Below are positions 53,089-60,528 of a DNA stretch of 64,000 nt, one piece after another (within the stretch, counting starts at the first letter, position 1; each line of letters opens with the position of its first letter). The position numbers and the translations under genes were made by a program. This stretch comes from Actinomadura parmotrematis (GTDB lineage Bacteria; Actinomycetota; Actinomycetes; Streptosporangiales; Streptosporangiaceae). A model generated the notes under the pieces. The model was not told the origin of the DNA and ran no database searches. It saw only the letters and a list, made by a program, of their open reading frames with translations. The DNA is taken from positions 1-64,000 of the forward strand of contig NZ_JAIBOA010000025.1 of NCBI RefSeq assembly GCF_019458805.1, in the 5' to 3' direction.

Positions 53089-54741
53089 ATGTCAGCACAC
53101 GCATTCGAGGTGGATCGTTCACCGCTGGAGCGGGCGCTCGTCGTCTGGCTCGCGGCGGTGACCGTGCTCGGCGCGGCCTGGCTGTGGGCGCTGTTCGCCG
53201 CCGACCAGGACGACAAGGCCATGGTCGCCTGGGGCGGCGGCGGAGCCAGCCTGCTGGTCGCGCTCGCGCTCGCGGTCGCCGCCTACTACGCGGCGGCGGC
53301 GCGGAGCGCCCGCGAGCGGGCCGCGGCCCTCGCCGGCGAGGGCGCCCGGCTGGAGCGGCAGATCGTCGACCTGCTGGAGAACACGCTGCCGACGGCCGTG
53401 CGCCGCGTCCGCGAGGGCGCGTCGCCCGACGGCGCGCTCACGGATCTGGCGCGGCCCGGCAACCCGGCGTTGCAGCGGATGCTGCACACCGTCACGCACG
53501 AGATCGCCGCCGCCGAGCGCGCCGCCGCGACCGCCAAGGCGCTCACCGCGGCGCTGGAGGACGAGCTGCGGCTCATCGTCGAGGAGACGCTGCCGGCGGC
53601 GATCCAGCGGATCCGCACCAAGCGCGTCAACGCCGACCGCATCCTGTTCGAGGCGCCGAAGCCCGCGAACGCGCTGGCCGCGCAGCTCCTGCACGACGCG
53701 GTGCACGGCGTCTCGATGACCGAGCGGATCAACGCCTCGACGCTGTCGGCCTGCGCGAGCGCGGGCGCCCGGCTCCAGGCGATGGCGACCAGCATGCTGG
53801 CCGAGCTGCGCGAGCTGGAGTTCCGCTACGACGAGCAGCCGGTCTTCCACGACCTGCTCGCGCTCGACCACCGGGTCTCGCAGATGGGGCGCTTCGCCGA
53901 CGGCGTCGCGCTCCTGTCGGGCGGCCGGTCCGGGCGGCGCTGGACCAAGCCGATCCGGATGGAGAGCATCCTGCGCGGCGCGCTCGGGCGCATCAACGAC
54001 TACACCCGCGTCCAGCTGCACAACACCTGCGGCGCGGCCGTCGCCGGGCACGCCGCCGAGGGCGTCATGCACGCGCTCGCCGAGCTGATGGACAACGCCG
54101 CCAACTTCTCCGCCCGCAACACCGACGTGCACGTCTACGTCGAGGAGGAGGACGCGGGCGTCGTCGTGGTGCTGGAGGACAGCGGCCTCGGGATGCGCAG
54201 CCGCGAGCGCGACCGCGCGCAGCGGGCGGTGTCGCAGCCCATCTCGCTGGACAACCTGCCGAGCGCGCGGATCGGCCTCACCGTCGTCGGCAAGCTCGCG
54301 GCCAAGCACGGGCTGCGGGTCAACTACCGGCCGTCGGCGCGCGGCGGCATCGGCGTCGTCGTGATGATCCCCCGCACCCTCATCACGCAGCCGCGGGAGG
54401 ACTTCCTGTTCAGCGGCACGCGCTCGCCGCTGAGCACCCCGCCGCGCGCCAACCCGCTGCCGCAGGCCGTCCCGGCCACCGCCCCGATCGCGGCTCCGGT
54501 CCCGGTCCCCGGCGCCCCGGCGGACGCGGTCCCGGCCGGCGGCAGCGACGGCGGCGGCGGCGAGGACGACGGGGGGTTCGTGCTGCCGCAGCGCAAGGCC
54601 GGCGAGACGCTCGCCAACTCGCCCTACCCGGTCTCGGGTCCCAACTTCGAGCCGGTGCACGAGGCCCCGCCCCCGCGCGGGGACGGCGCCGCCCGTTTCG
54701 CCGCGTTCCGGCAGGCCGGCCGCGACCGCGACGCCAAGTGA
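53089..54741 (+). CDS. cvnA: Conservon sensor histidine kinase-like ATPase (CvnA)
   Basis: This 550-residue protein has two N-terminal membrane helices (about 18-40 and 45-68), then a long helical region and a GHKL ATPase: ALAELMDNAANFS (N box), DSGLGM (G1) and GLTVVGKLAAKHGLRV (G2). No phospho-accepting His box is obvious, as usual in CvnA. The Pro/Gly-rich C-terminal 120 residues are disordered. CvnA is the membrane component of conservons, which resemble eukaryotic G-protein systems. Confidence 0.92.
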   Translation: MSAHAFEVDRSPLERALVVWLAAVTVLGAAWLWALFAADQDDKAMVAWGGGGASLLVALALAVAAYYAAAARSARERAAALAGEGARLERQIVDLLENTLPTAVRRVREGASPDGALTDLARPGNPALQRMLHTVTHEIAAAERAAATAKALTAALEDELRLIVEETLPAAIQRIRTKRVNADRILFEAPKPANALAAQLLHDAVHGVSMTERINASTLSACASAGARLQAMATSMLAELRELEFRYDEQPVFHDLLALDHRVSQMGRFADGVALLSGGRSGRRWTKPIRMESILRGALGRINDYTRVQLHNTCGAAVAGHAAEGVMHALAELMDNAANFSARNTDVHVYVEEEDAGVVVVLEDSGLGMRSRERDRAQRAVSQPISLDNLPSARIGLTVVGKLAAKHGLRVNYRPSARGGIGVVVMIPRTLITQPREDFLFSGTRSPLSTPPRANPLPQAVPATAPIAAPVPVPGAPADAVPAGGSDGGGGEDDGGFVLPQRKAGETLANSPYPVSGPNFEPVHEAPPPRGDGAARFAAFRQAGRDRDAK

Positions 54742-54789
54742 CGTCCACCTACAGGCAGGAGGCAGGGGCACGCGCGGCCCCGCGAACCC

Positions 54790-55236
54790 ATGAGCTCCCA
54801 CGATCGCGATCTCGGCTGGATGCTGGAGAACATGCTGACCAAGGCGCCCGGCGGCCGGCACGCCCTGGTGCTGTCCAAGGACGGCCTGAAGGTCTGCTAC
54901 ACCCCCGGCCTCAGCGTCGACGCCGCCGACCAGCTGTCGGCGATCGCCGCGGGCATCCAGAGCCTCGCGCTGAGCGCGTCCGGCGAGTTCGGCGAGGGCC
55001 TCGGCGCCGGGCAGTCGATGGTGGAGTTCCGCGGCGGCGTGCTGCTGATCGTGCCGGCCGGGGAGGGCGCCCACCTGGCGGTGGTCACCACCGAGGACGC
55101 CGAGGTCGGCCTCGTCGCGCACTTCATGAACGAGCTGGTCGACCAGATCGGCGACCACCTCACCGCGCCGCCGCGCCGCCCGCAGGCCGCCCCGCAGCCG
55201 CCGGACGGGGCCCGGCCCCCGTCCGGCACGTCGTGA
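54790..55236 (+). CDS. cvnB: Conservon roadblock protein (CvnB)
   Basis: This 148-residue roadblock/LC7 protein has LGWMLENMLTKAPGGRHALVLSKDGLKVCYT, the AAGIQSLALSASGEFGEG helix and LLIVPAGEGAHLAVVTTEDAEVGLVAHFMNEL. It is thought to modulate the partner GTPase (CvnD). Its end overlaps the start of the DUF742 gene (GTGA). Confidence 0.93.
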   Translation: MSSHDRDLGWMLENMLTKAPGGRHALVLSKDGLKVCYTPGLSVDAADQLSAIAAGIQSLALSASGEFGEGLGAGQSMVEFRGGVLLIVPAGEGAHLAVVTTEDAEVGLVAHFMNELVDQIGDHLTAPPRRPQAAPQPPDGARPPSGTS

Positions 55237-55646
55237 ACACCCGGCAGGTCGGCGGCGAGGACCCCGACCGGCTGTACATCGTCACCGGCGGCCGCCTCGT
55301 CGCCCGCGCCGCCGCCCACCAGGACGCGCTGCGCCGGGACGGGGCGCCGAACCCGCGCGACGCGGTGCTCGACCTGGTGACGCTGGTAGTCGGGGTCGGC
55401 GTGCCGCCGCCGGGGCTGCCCACCGAGCACGCCGCGATCCTGCGGCTCTGCTCGGACGGGCCGCTGTCGCTGGCCGAGCTGTCGTCGTACCTGGCACTGC
55501 CGGTGACGGTGGTGAAGCTGCTGCTGCGCGATCTGCTGGCGGTCGGCCGGATCGCCGTCCGGCCGCCCGTCTCGGCGCCCGCCCCGGACCGGCTGCCCGA
55601 CCTGGAAACCCTGAAGCAGGTGCTCGTTGGACTCCAGAACCTCTGA
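55233..55646 (+). CDS. cvnC: Conservon DUF742 protein (CvnC)
   Basis: This 137-residue DUF742 protein has PDRLYIVTGGRL near the start, then a winged-helix-like ILRLCSDGPLSLAELSSYLALPVTVVKLLLRDLLAVG and the family ending ETLKQVLVGLQNL. Its coding sequence overlaps the GTPase start by 20 bases, the normal conservon arrangement. The role is unknown; it binds other conservon components in studied cases. Confidence 0.93.
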   Translation: MNTRQVGGEDPDRLYIVTGGRLVARAAAHQDALRRDGAPNPRDAVLDLVTLVVGVGVPPPGLPTEHAAILRLCSDGPLSLAELSSYLALPVTVVKLLLRDLLAVGRIAVRPPVSAPAPDRLPDLETLKQVLVGLQNL

Positions 55647-56268
55647 CCCGTCCGCCCCCACGGTGGTGCAGCGCGCCGCCGCCGTCCGGAGCGGGCCGCC
55701 GCTCCGCGCCACCGTCGGCGACGCCCTGAAGATCGTGATCGTGGGCGGGTTCGGCGCCGGCAAGACGACCCTGGTCGGCGCGGTGAGCGAGATCCCGCCG
55801 CTGTCCACCGAGGAGATCATGACGACGGCGGGCGTCGGCATCGACGACCCGGCCGCGGTCGCCGACAAGAACACCACGACCGTCGCGTTCGACTTCGGCC
55901 GCATCACCCTGAACGACCGCCAGGTGCTGTACCTGTTCGGCGCGCCCGGCCAGCAGCGGTTCTGGTTCCTGTGGGATCAGCTGTTCGGCGGCAGCCTCGG
56001 CGCCGTCGTGCTCGTCGACACCCGCCGCATCGCCGACTCCTGGTACGCCATCGACCGGCTGGAGCACCACGGGATGCCGTTCATCGTGGCGGTGAACCGC
56101 TTCGACGGGCCGCGCCCGCCGCTGGCGCGCGTCCGGCAGGCGCTCGACCTCAGCCCGCGCATCCCGCTCATCGAGTGCGACGCCCGCGCGCGCCGCTCGG
56201 CCAAGCACGTCCTGATCGACCTCGTCGCCCACCTCACCGACCTCCACTCCGCGGAGCGCACGCCGTGA
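55627..56268 (+). CDS. cvnD: Conservon Ras-like GTPase (CvnD)
   Basis: This 213-residue GTPase has P-loop GGFGAGKT near residue 40, the G3 motif LFGAPGQQRF (DxxGQ-like with Ala-Pro-Gly) and the G4-like VNRFDG. The start shown is a TTG inside cvnC; a later GTG is possible. It is the switch protein regulated by the roadblock partner. Confidence 0.92.
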   Translation: MDSRTSDPSAPTVVQRAAAVRSGPPLRATVGDALKIVIVGGFGAGKTTLVGAVSEIPPLSTEEIMTTAGVGIDDPAAVADKNTTTVAFDFGRITLNDRQVLYLFGAPGQQRFWFLWDQLFGGSLGAVVLVDTRRIADSWYAIDRLEHHGMPFIVAVNRFDGPRPPLARVRQALDLSPRIPLIECDARARRSAKHVLIDLVAHLTDLHSAERTP

Positions 56269-57593
56269 CCGACTCCCTCACCTCCCCCGACCCGTCCGCC
56301 GGACCCTCCGGCCCCGGCGCCGCCGCCGCGGGCCGCCCGCCGCATCCGGGCCACCCCCGCCCCACGCGGGTGTACGGCCCGGCGATCGCCGGCGACCCCG
56401 ACCGGCTGTACACGGCGCTCCGCCGCGAGTACGGGCCGGTCGCGCCGGTGCTGCTGGACGGCGACGTGCCCGCCTGGTTCGTCCTCGGCTACCGCGAGGT
56501 CAGCCACGTCACCGGCAACCCGCGGCTGTTCGCGCGCGACTGCCGGCGCTGGAACGCCTGGGACCTCATCCCCGACGACTGGCCGCTGATGCCCTACGTC
56601 GGCTGGACGCCGTCGGTGATGTTCGCCGAGGGCCCCGAGCACCGGCGGCGGGCGGGCGCGATCGGCGACGCCCTGGACGCCGTCGACCGCACCGAGCTCG
56701 CCGACCTGTGCGCCGAGGTGTCCGACGGGCTGATCGACGCGTTCGCCGGGCGGGGCCGCGCCGACCTCGTGGAGGAGTTCGCGCTGCGCGTCCCGCTGCT
56801 GGTGATGGCGCAGCTGTACGGGCTGCCGCCCGCCGACATCCCGGCGCTGGTCGCCGACATCGCCGAGTCGCTCGACAGCGGCGAGAAGGCCGCCGCCGCG
56901 CACGGCCGCATCCACGCCCGGATGCAGGGCCTGGTCGCCGACAGGAACCGGCGGCCCGGCCTGGACGTGCCGTCCCGGCTGCTCCGGCACCCGGCGGGGC
57001 TGACCGAGGACGAGGTCGTCATCGACCTGCTGGTGGTGATGGCGGCGGCGCAGCAGCCGACGGGCAACTGGATCGGCAACACGCTGCGGCTGATGCTGAC
57101 CGACGACCGGTTCTCGGTGACGCTGCAGGGCGGCCGGTCCAGCATCAAGCAGGCGCTCGGCGAGGTGCTGTGGGAGAACACCCCGACGCAGAACTTCATC
57201 GGCCGCTGGGCGGTGCAGGACTGCAAGCTCGGCGAGCAGCACATCCGCGGCGGCGACCTGGTCGTCCTCGGGCTCGCCGCCGCCAACACCGACCCGGACG
57301 TGTGCCCGCGCGACCGCGCGCCCGACCCGCAGCCGGCGGGCCCGGACGGCAACCAGGCGCACATGTCGTTCGGGAACGGCGAGCACGGCTGCCCGTTCCC
57401 GGCGCCCGAGCTCGCCGAGGTGATCGCGCGCACGGCGGTGGAGGTGCTGCTGGACCGGCTGCCGGACGTGGAGCTGGCGGTGCCGGTGCCGTCGCTGCGC
57501 TGGCGCCCGTCGGTGTGGATGCGCGGGCTGTTCGAGCTGCCGGTGGCCTACACCCCGTCGGGCGGCGGGCCCGCCGGGGACGGCGGCCGGTGA
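56265..57593 (+). CDS. cvnE: Conservon cytochrome P450 lacking ExxR (CYP157-like, CvnE)
   Basis: This 442-residue P450 is coupled to the GTPase gene by a GTGA overlap. The haem loop FGNGEHGCPF is present. The K-helix reads EVLWENTPTQ, so the normally invariant ExxR is absent, and the I-helix AAAQQPTGNW lacks the acid-alcohol pair. Loss of ExxR is the known hallmark of the CYP157 family found in Streptomyces conservons. A signalling or non-canonical catalytic role is likely; the reaction is unknown. Confidence 0.88.
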   Translation: MTDSLTSPDPSAGPSGPGAAAAGRPPHPGHPRPTRVYGPAIAGDPDRLYTALRREYGPVAPVLLDGDVPAWFVLGYREVSHVTGNPRLFARDCRRWNAWDLIPDDWPLMPYVGWTPSVMFAEGPEHRRRAGAIGDALDAVDRTELADLCAEVSDGLIDAFAGRGRADLVEEFALRVPLLVMAQLYGLPPADIPALVADIAESLDSGEKAAAAHGRIHARMQGLVADRNRRPGLDVPSRLLRHPAGLTEDEVVIDLLVVMAAAQQPTGNWIGNTLRLMLTDDRFSVTLQGGRSSIKQALGEVLWENTPTQNFIGRWAVQDCKLGEQHIRGGDLVVLGLAAANTDPDVCPRDRAPDPQPAGPDGNQAHMSFGNGEHGCPFPAPELAEVIARTAVEVLLDRLPDVELAVPVPSLRWRPSVWMRGLFELPVAYTPSGGGPAGDGGR

Positions 57594-57599
57594 CGGCGG

Positions 57600-58817
57600 T
57601 CAGCCGGCGGGCGTGAAGACGATCGGCAGGGCGGCCGGGCCGCGGGTGAACACGCCCTGCTCCTGCGGGACGAACCCGTCGGGCAGCCGCATGTCGGGCA
57701 TCGCGTCGAGGAGGTGGTTCGCGCCGACCTCGACCTCGGTCTTGGCGAGCAGCGCGCCGACGCAGAAGTGGCGGCCGAGCGCGAACGCCAGGTGGTCGGC
57801 GGCGGCGGAGAACGCCGTGGTGGTCTCCAGGTCGGTGCGGAAGACGTCGAAGCGGTCGGGGTCGGCGTAGCGGGTGGCGTCCCGGTTGGCGGCGCCGATC
57901 AGCGCGGTGACGGTGCTGCCGGCCGGGATGGTACCGCCGGTGACCTCGACGTCCGCGGCGGGCTGCCGCATGATCATGTGGACCGGGGGGCTGTACCGCA
58001 GCGTCTCGGCGAACGCCCGCGGGATCAGCGTCCGGTCGGCGCGGACGGCGGCGAGCTGGTCGGGGTGGGCGAGCAGGTTCGCGAACAGCGCCGCGACGGC
58101 CTTGTCGGTGGTCTCGCCGCCGGCGGCGAGCAGCAGGCTGCAGAACGCCTTGACGTCCTCGTCGCTCATGGAGGTGCCGTCGATCTCGGCGCGGCAGAGC
58201 GTGGACAGCAGGTCGTCGCCGGGGTGCGCGCGCCGCTCCCGGATGACGGGGATCAGGTAGGCGGCGAGCTCGCGGCGGGTCCGCTCGCCCGCCGCGGCGA
58301 CCTCGGGGTCCTGGGCGAGGTTGCCGAGGAACGCGATGATCGAGGTGTACCAGCGCTGGAAGCGGGCGTGGTCGGCCGGGTCGAGGCCGAGCATGTCGAC
58401 GATCACGTTGATCGGGAAGTGCCGGCTGTAGTCGGCGACCAGCTCGACGCGGCCGGCGGCGCGGAAGCCGTCGACGAGCCGCCGCGAGTTGGCCTCGATC
58501 ACCGGCAGGAAGGTGCTCTGGAGCTCGGCGCCGCGGAAGGCGGGGGCGACGAGGGCGCGCCGCACGGCGTGCTCGCGGCCGCTCAGTTGCAGGATGGTGC
58601 GGCCGTGCACGGGTTCGAGCTGCCAGTCGTAGTTGGCGGTGGTGAAGACCGGATCGCGGAAGGCGCGGGCGACGTCCTCGTAGCGGGACACGATGTAGCT
58701 CTGCATGCCCTCGTGCCAGAGGAGCGGCGCCTCCTCGCGGAGCGCCCGGTACGCGCCGTAGGGGTCGGCGGCGAACTCCTCCGACAGGATGTCCGGCATC
58801 TCGCGAGCGGTGGTCAT
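57600..58817 (-). CDS. Cytochrome P450 (canonical)
   Basis: This 405-residue P450 starts at the ATG at 58817, with GAGGGAG upstream. All usual motifs are present: LLAAGGETTDKA in the I helix, ETLR, and haem loop FALGRHFCVG. It converges on the CYP157-like gene with a 6-bp gap, and its promoter region faces that of the small peptide gene at 59186. Conservon CYP157 genes often neighbour a CYP154; family assignment of this one needs alignment. Confidence 0.92.
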   Translation of the reverse strand: MTTAREMPDILSEEFAADPYGAYRALREEAPLLWHEGMQSYIVSRYEDVARAFRDPVFTTANYDWQLEPVHGRTILQLSGREHAVRRALVAPAFRGAELQSTFLPVIEANSRRLVDGFRAAGRVELVADYSRHFPINVIVDMLGLDPADHARFQRWYTSIIAFLGNLAQDPEVAAAGERTRRELAAYLIPVIRERRAHPGDDLLSTLCRAEIDGTSMSDEDVKAFCSLLLAAGGETTDKAVAALFANLLAHPDQLAAVRADRTLIPRAFAETLRYSPPVHMIMRQPAADVEVTGGTIPAGSTVTALIGAANRDATRYADPDRFDVFRTDLETTTAFSAAADHLAFALGRHFCVGALLAKTEVEVGANHLLDAMPDMRLPDGFVPQEQGVFTRGPAALPIVFTPAG

Positions 58818-59136
58818 GGCCCTGGCTCCCTCGTACGTCGAACGGCCGGCGGCAGGCATCGAGCGTAGGTAGCCCCCGCCCGCCGCGTCCAGGTTGCAGC
58901 GCTCCAACGCCATTTACGGTCTGTATTCCTTTGTATCCGTAATGTCGCCATCTAGTCCGTAATCCGGCGCCGGTCCGGGGGCGCCGCCCCGCCGGCCGGA
59001 TGAAACCGGACCCCGCCGGCGTTGATCCACTGCGGAGGGGGCGTCCCGGACGTCCCGCCCGCACGGCGGGCCCGGGTCCGCGGGGGCCGCGGACGGCGAG
59101 GTCTAGACCATGTTGCCGAACAGGGTGGGTCATCCG
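58818..59136. other. Intergenic region upstream of the P450 and peptide genes
   Basis: This 319-bp divergent control region has no credible gene. The AT-richer part (58905-58965) carries three CCGTAA/TTACGG half-sites. The 10-bp palindrome GGTCTAGACC lies at 59100-59109, just before the structured leader of the peptide gene. The middle (58970-59095) is plain GC-rich sequence. Confidence 0.5.
58914..58962. promoter_or_regulatory. Iterated CCGTAA half-sites
   Basis: TTACGG (58914-58919) faces CCGTAA at 58937-58942, and a second direct CCGTAA follows at 58957-58962, 20 bp on (two helical turns). The last two are in the longer context TCCGTAAT. They lie about 100-145 bp upstream of the P450 start, in position for an activator or repressor. 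Confidence 0.45.
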
Positions 59137-59174
59137 GGAGGATCTCCTCCTACCTCGTAGGTTCCACAGGAGGA
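59137..59174 (+). promoter_or_regulatory. Structured leader with competing Shine-Dalgarno pairings
   Basis: TCCTCC (59145-59150) can pair with GGAGGA at 59137-59142 (2-base loop, strained) or with the real Shine-Dalgarno GGAGGA at 59169-59174. The adjacent hairpin CCTAC-CTC-GTAGG (59149-59161) shares two of those bases. The alternatives are mutually exclusive and would hide or expose the ribosome-binding site of the peptide gene. Confidence 0.5.
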
Positions 59175-59185
59175 CAGCGACAACG

Positions 59186-59329
59186 ATGAGCACCCCTCTG
59201 GCCAACCCGCGCCGCACGAAGCTCGACGTCTGGCCGACCTGGCGCCCGCAGGACCAGGACGCCCAGCAGGCCGCGACCGGCGGCGACGCCGCGCCGGCCA
59301 CGGCGGAAGACGACCAGACGACCTCGTGA
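59186..59329 (+). CDS. Small peptide gene, possible RiPP precursor
   Basis: This 47-codon gene has a near-perfect Shine-Dalgarno (AGGAGGA) 11 bases before its ATG. The product has a basic N-terminal part (MSTPLANPRRTK), an aromatic centre LDVWPTWRPQ and an acidic Ala/Asp/Gln/Thr tail; no Cys and no membrane segment. Two Trp residues spaced WxxW near a divergent P450 recall P450-crosslinked ribosomal peptides, but known precursors usually have C-terminal cores. No protease or transporter is next to it. The function is not known. Confidence 0.6.
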   Translation: MSTPLANPRRTKLDVWPTWRPQDQDAQQAATGGDAAPATAEDDQTTS

Positions 59330-59423
59330 CGCGGGCATCGGCCCGGTGGCGCCCGCGCGGCGCCGCCGGGCCGCCGCGTTCCCGGGGCGGTACGGGCCGT
59401 GCGAGAGCGGCGCCGCCCGGTCC

Positions 59424-59867
59424 TCAGCCGGCGATCTCCTCGCGCGGCAGCGACGCCAGCGCCTGGAGGGTGCGCAGGAACGCGGCGCGGTCGGCGGCGG
59501 GGACGCGGGCGAGCAGCCGCTCCTCGCGCTCGCGGATGGCCGCCCGCACCGCCTCCCGCACCCGCCGCCCCTCGGCGGTCAGCGACAGCAGGTGGACGCG
59601 GCGGTCGGCGGGGTCGGGGGCGCGCTCGATCAGCCCGCGCTCCTGGAGGCCGTCGAGGACGCCGATGATGCGGGTCTTGTCGGCGCCGATGTCGCGGGCG
59701 AGCGCGCTCTGCGTGCGGACGGGCTCGCCGCCGCCGAGGCCGAGCAGCACGCTGTAGCCCCACATCGTCAGCCCGTGCGCGTCGAGGGCCGGCCGCTCGG
59801 CCGCCATGAGGGCGCGCCCGAGCGGGACCATCATCGCCGCGAGATCGGGCCGGCCGTCGGTGCTCAT
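59424..59867 (-). CDS. MarR family transcriptional regulator
   Basis: This 147-residue MarR protein has the winged helix TQSALARDIGADKTRIIGVLDGLQERGLIERAPDPADRRVHLLSLT, with dimerisation helices at both ends. It is divergent from the TIGR03086 gene with 51 bp between the starts, and an inverted repeat there (59893-59927) is a likely operator controlling both genes. Confidence 0.92.
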   Translation of the reverse strand: MSTDGRPDLAAMMVPLGRALMAAERPALDAHGLTMWGYSVLLGLGGGEPVRTQSALARDIGADKTRIIGVLDGLQERGLIERAPDPADRRVHLLSLTAEGRRVREAVRAAIREREERLLARVPAADRAAFLRTLQALASLPREEIAG

Positions 59868-59892
59868 GGCCCCAGCCTAGGGCTGGACAGAT

Positions 59893-59927
59893 GATAGGCA
59901 TCTGCTTACGATCGGCGCATGCCTATC
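59893..59927. promoter_or_regulatory. Inverted repeat, likely MarR operator
   Basis: GATAGGCAT (59893-59901) and ATGCCTATC (59919-59927) are exact 9-bp complements spaced 17 bases. The right arm contains the start codon of the gene at 59919 and the left arm lies 26 bases from the MarR start, so binding would block both genes. Confidence 0.6.
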
Positions 59928-60515
59928 GCTGATCCGCGCCCCCTCGACGCGCGCGCCGTCCGCACCTGCGCCGCGCTGGTCGCCGCCGCGGGCTCCGCCG
60001 ACCCGGCCCTCCCCACCCCCTGCGCCGGCTGGACCCTCGCCGACCTCGTCGGCCACCTGACCGCGCAGCACCGCGGTTTCGCCGCCGCCGCGCGCGGCGA
60101 CGGGGCCGACCTCGCGCACTGGGCCGTACGCCCCGGCGACGACCACGCGGCGGCGGCCGAGGACGTGATCGCCGCGTTCGCGGACGACGGCGTCCTGGAC
60201 CGCGACCTCGACCTGCCCGAGTTCGGCCCCGGCGCACGCTTCCCCGGCGCGCTCGCGGTGTCCTTCCACTTCATCGACTACGTGGTGCACGGCTGGGACG
60301 TCGCCCGCACGCTCGGCCTCCCCTACACGCTGGACGACGACCTCGCCGCGCCCGCCCTGGAGGTCGCGCTCGCCGTCCCGGGCGGTGATTTCCGCACCGC
60401 GCCGGGCGCCGCGTTCGCCCCCGAGCGGCCCGCGGAACCGGGCGCGGGCGCGCTGGACCGGATCCTGGCCCATCTCGGACGATCTCCAGGCTGGACCGCA
60501 CCGCAAAACGGGTAA
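59919..60515 (+). CDS. TIGR03086-family (mycothiol-dependent isomerase/DinB-like) protein
   Basis: This 198-residue protein of the maleylpyruvate-isomerase N-terminal/DinB-like metal-binding fold has TPCAGWTLADLVGHLTAQHRGFAAA and VSFHFIDYVVHGWDVARTLG, which contain the three metal-binding histidines (VGHL, HF, VHGWD). Members may use mycothiol; most are uncharacterised. It is probably repressed by the divergent MarR. Confidence 0.88.
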   Translation: MPIADPRPLDARAVRTCAALVAAAGSADPALPTPCAGWTLADLVGHLTAQHRGFAAAARGDGADLAHWAVRPGDDHAAAAEDVIAAFADDGVLDRDLDLPEFGPGARFPGALAVSFHFIDYVVHGWDVARTLGLPYTLDDDLAAPALEVALAVPGGDFRTAPGAAFAPERPAEPGAGALDRILAHLGRSPGWTAPQNG

Positions 60516-60528
60516 AAGACCTCATGCT

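Noticed and set aside
59000-59185. N-terminal extension of the small peptide gene to 59000
   Set aside because: The extension is Arg/Gly/Pro-rich low-complexity sequence, and the internal ATG at 59186 has a near-perfect ribosome-binding site.
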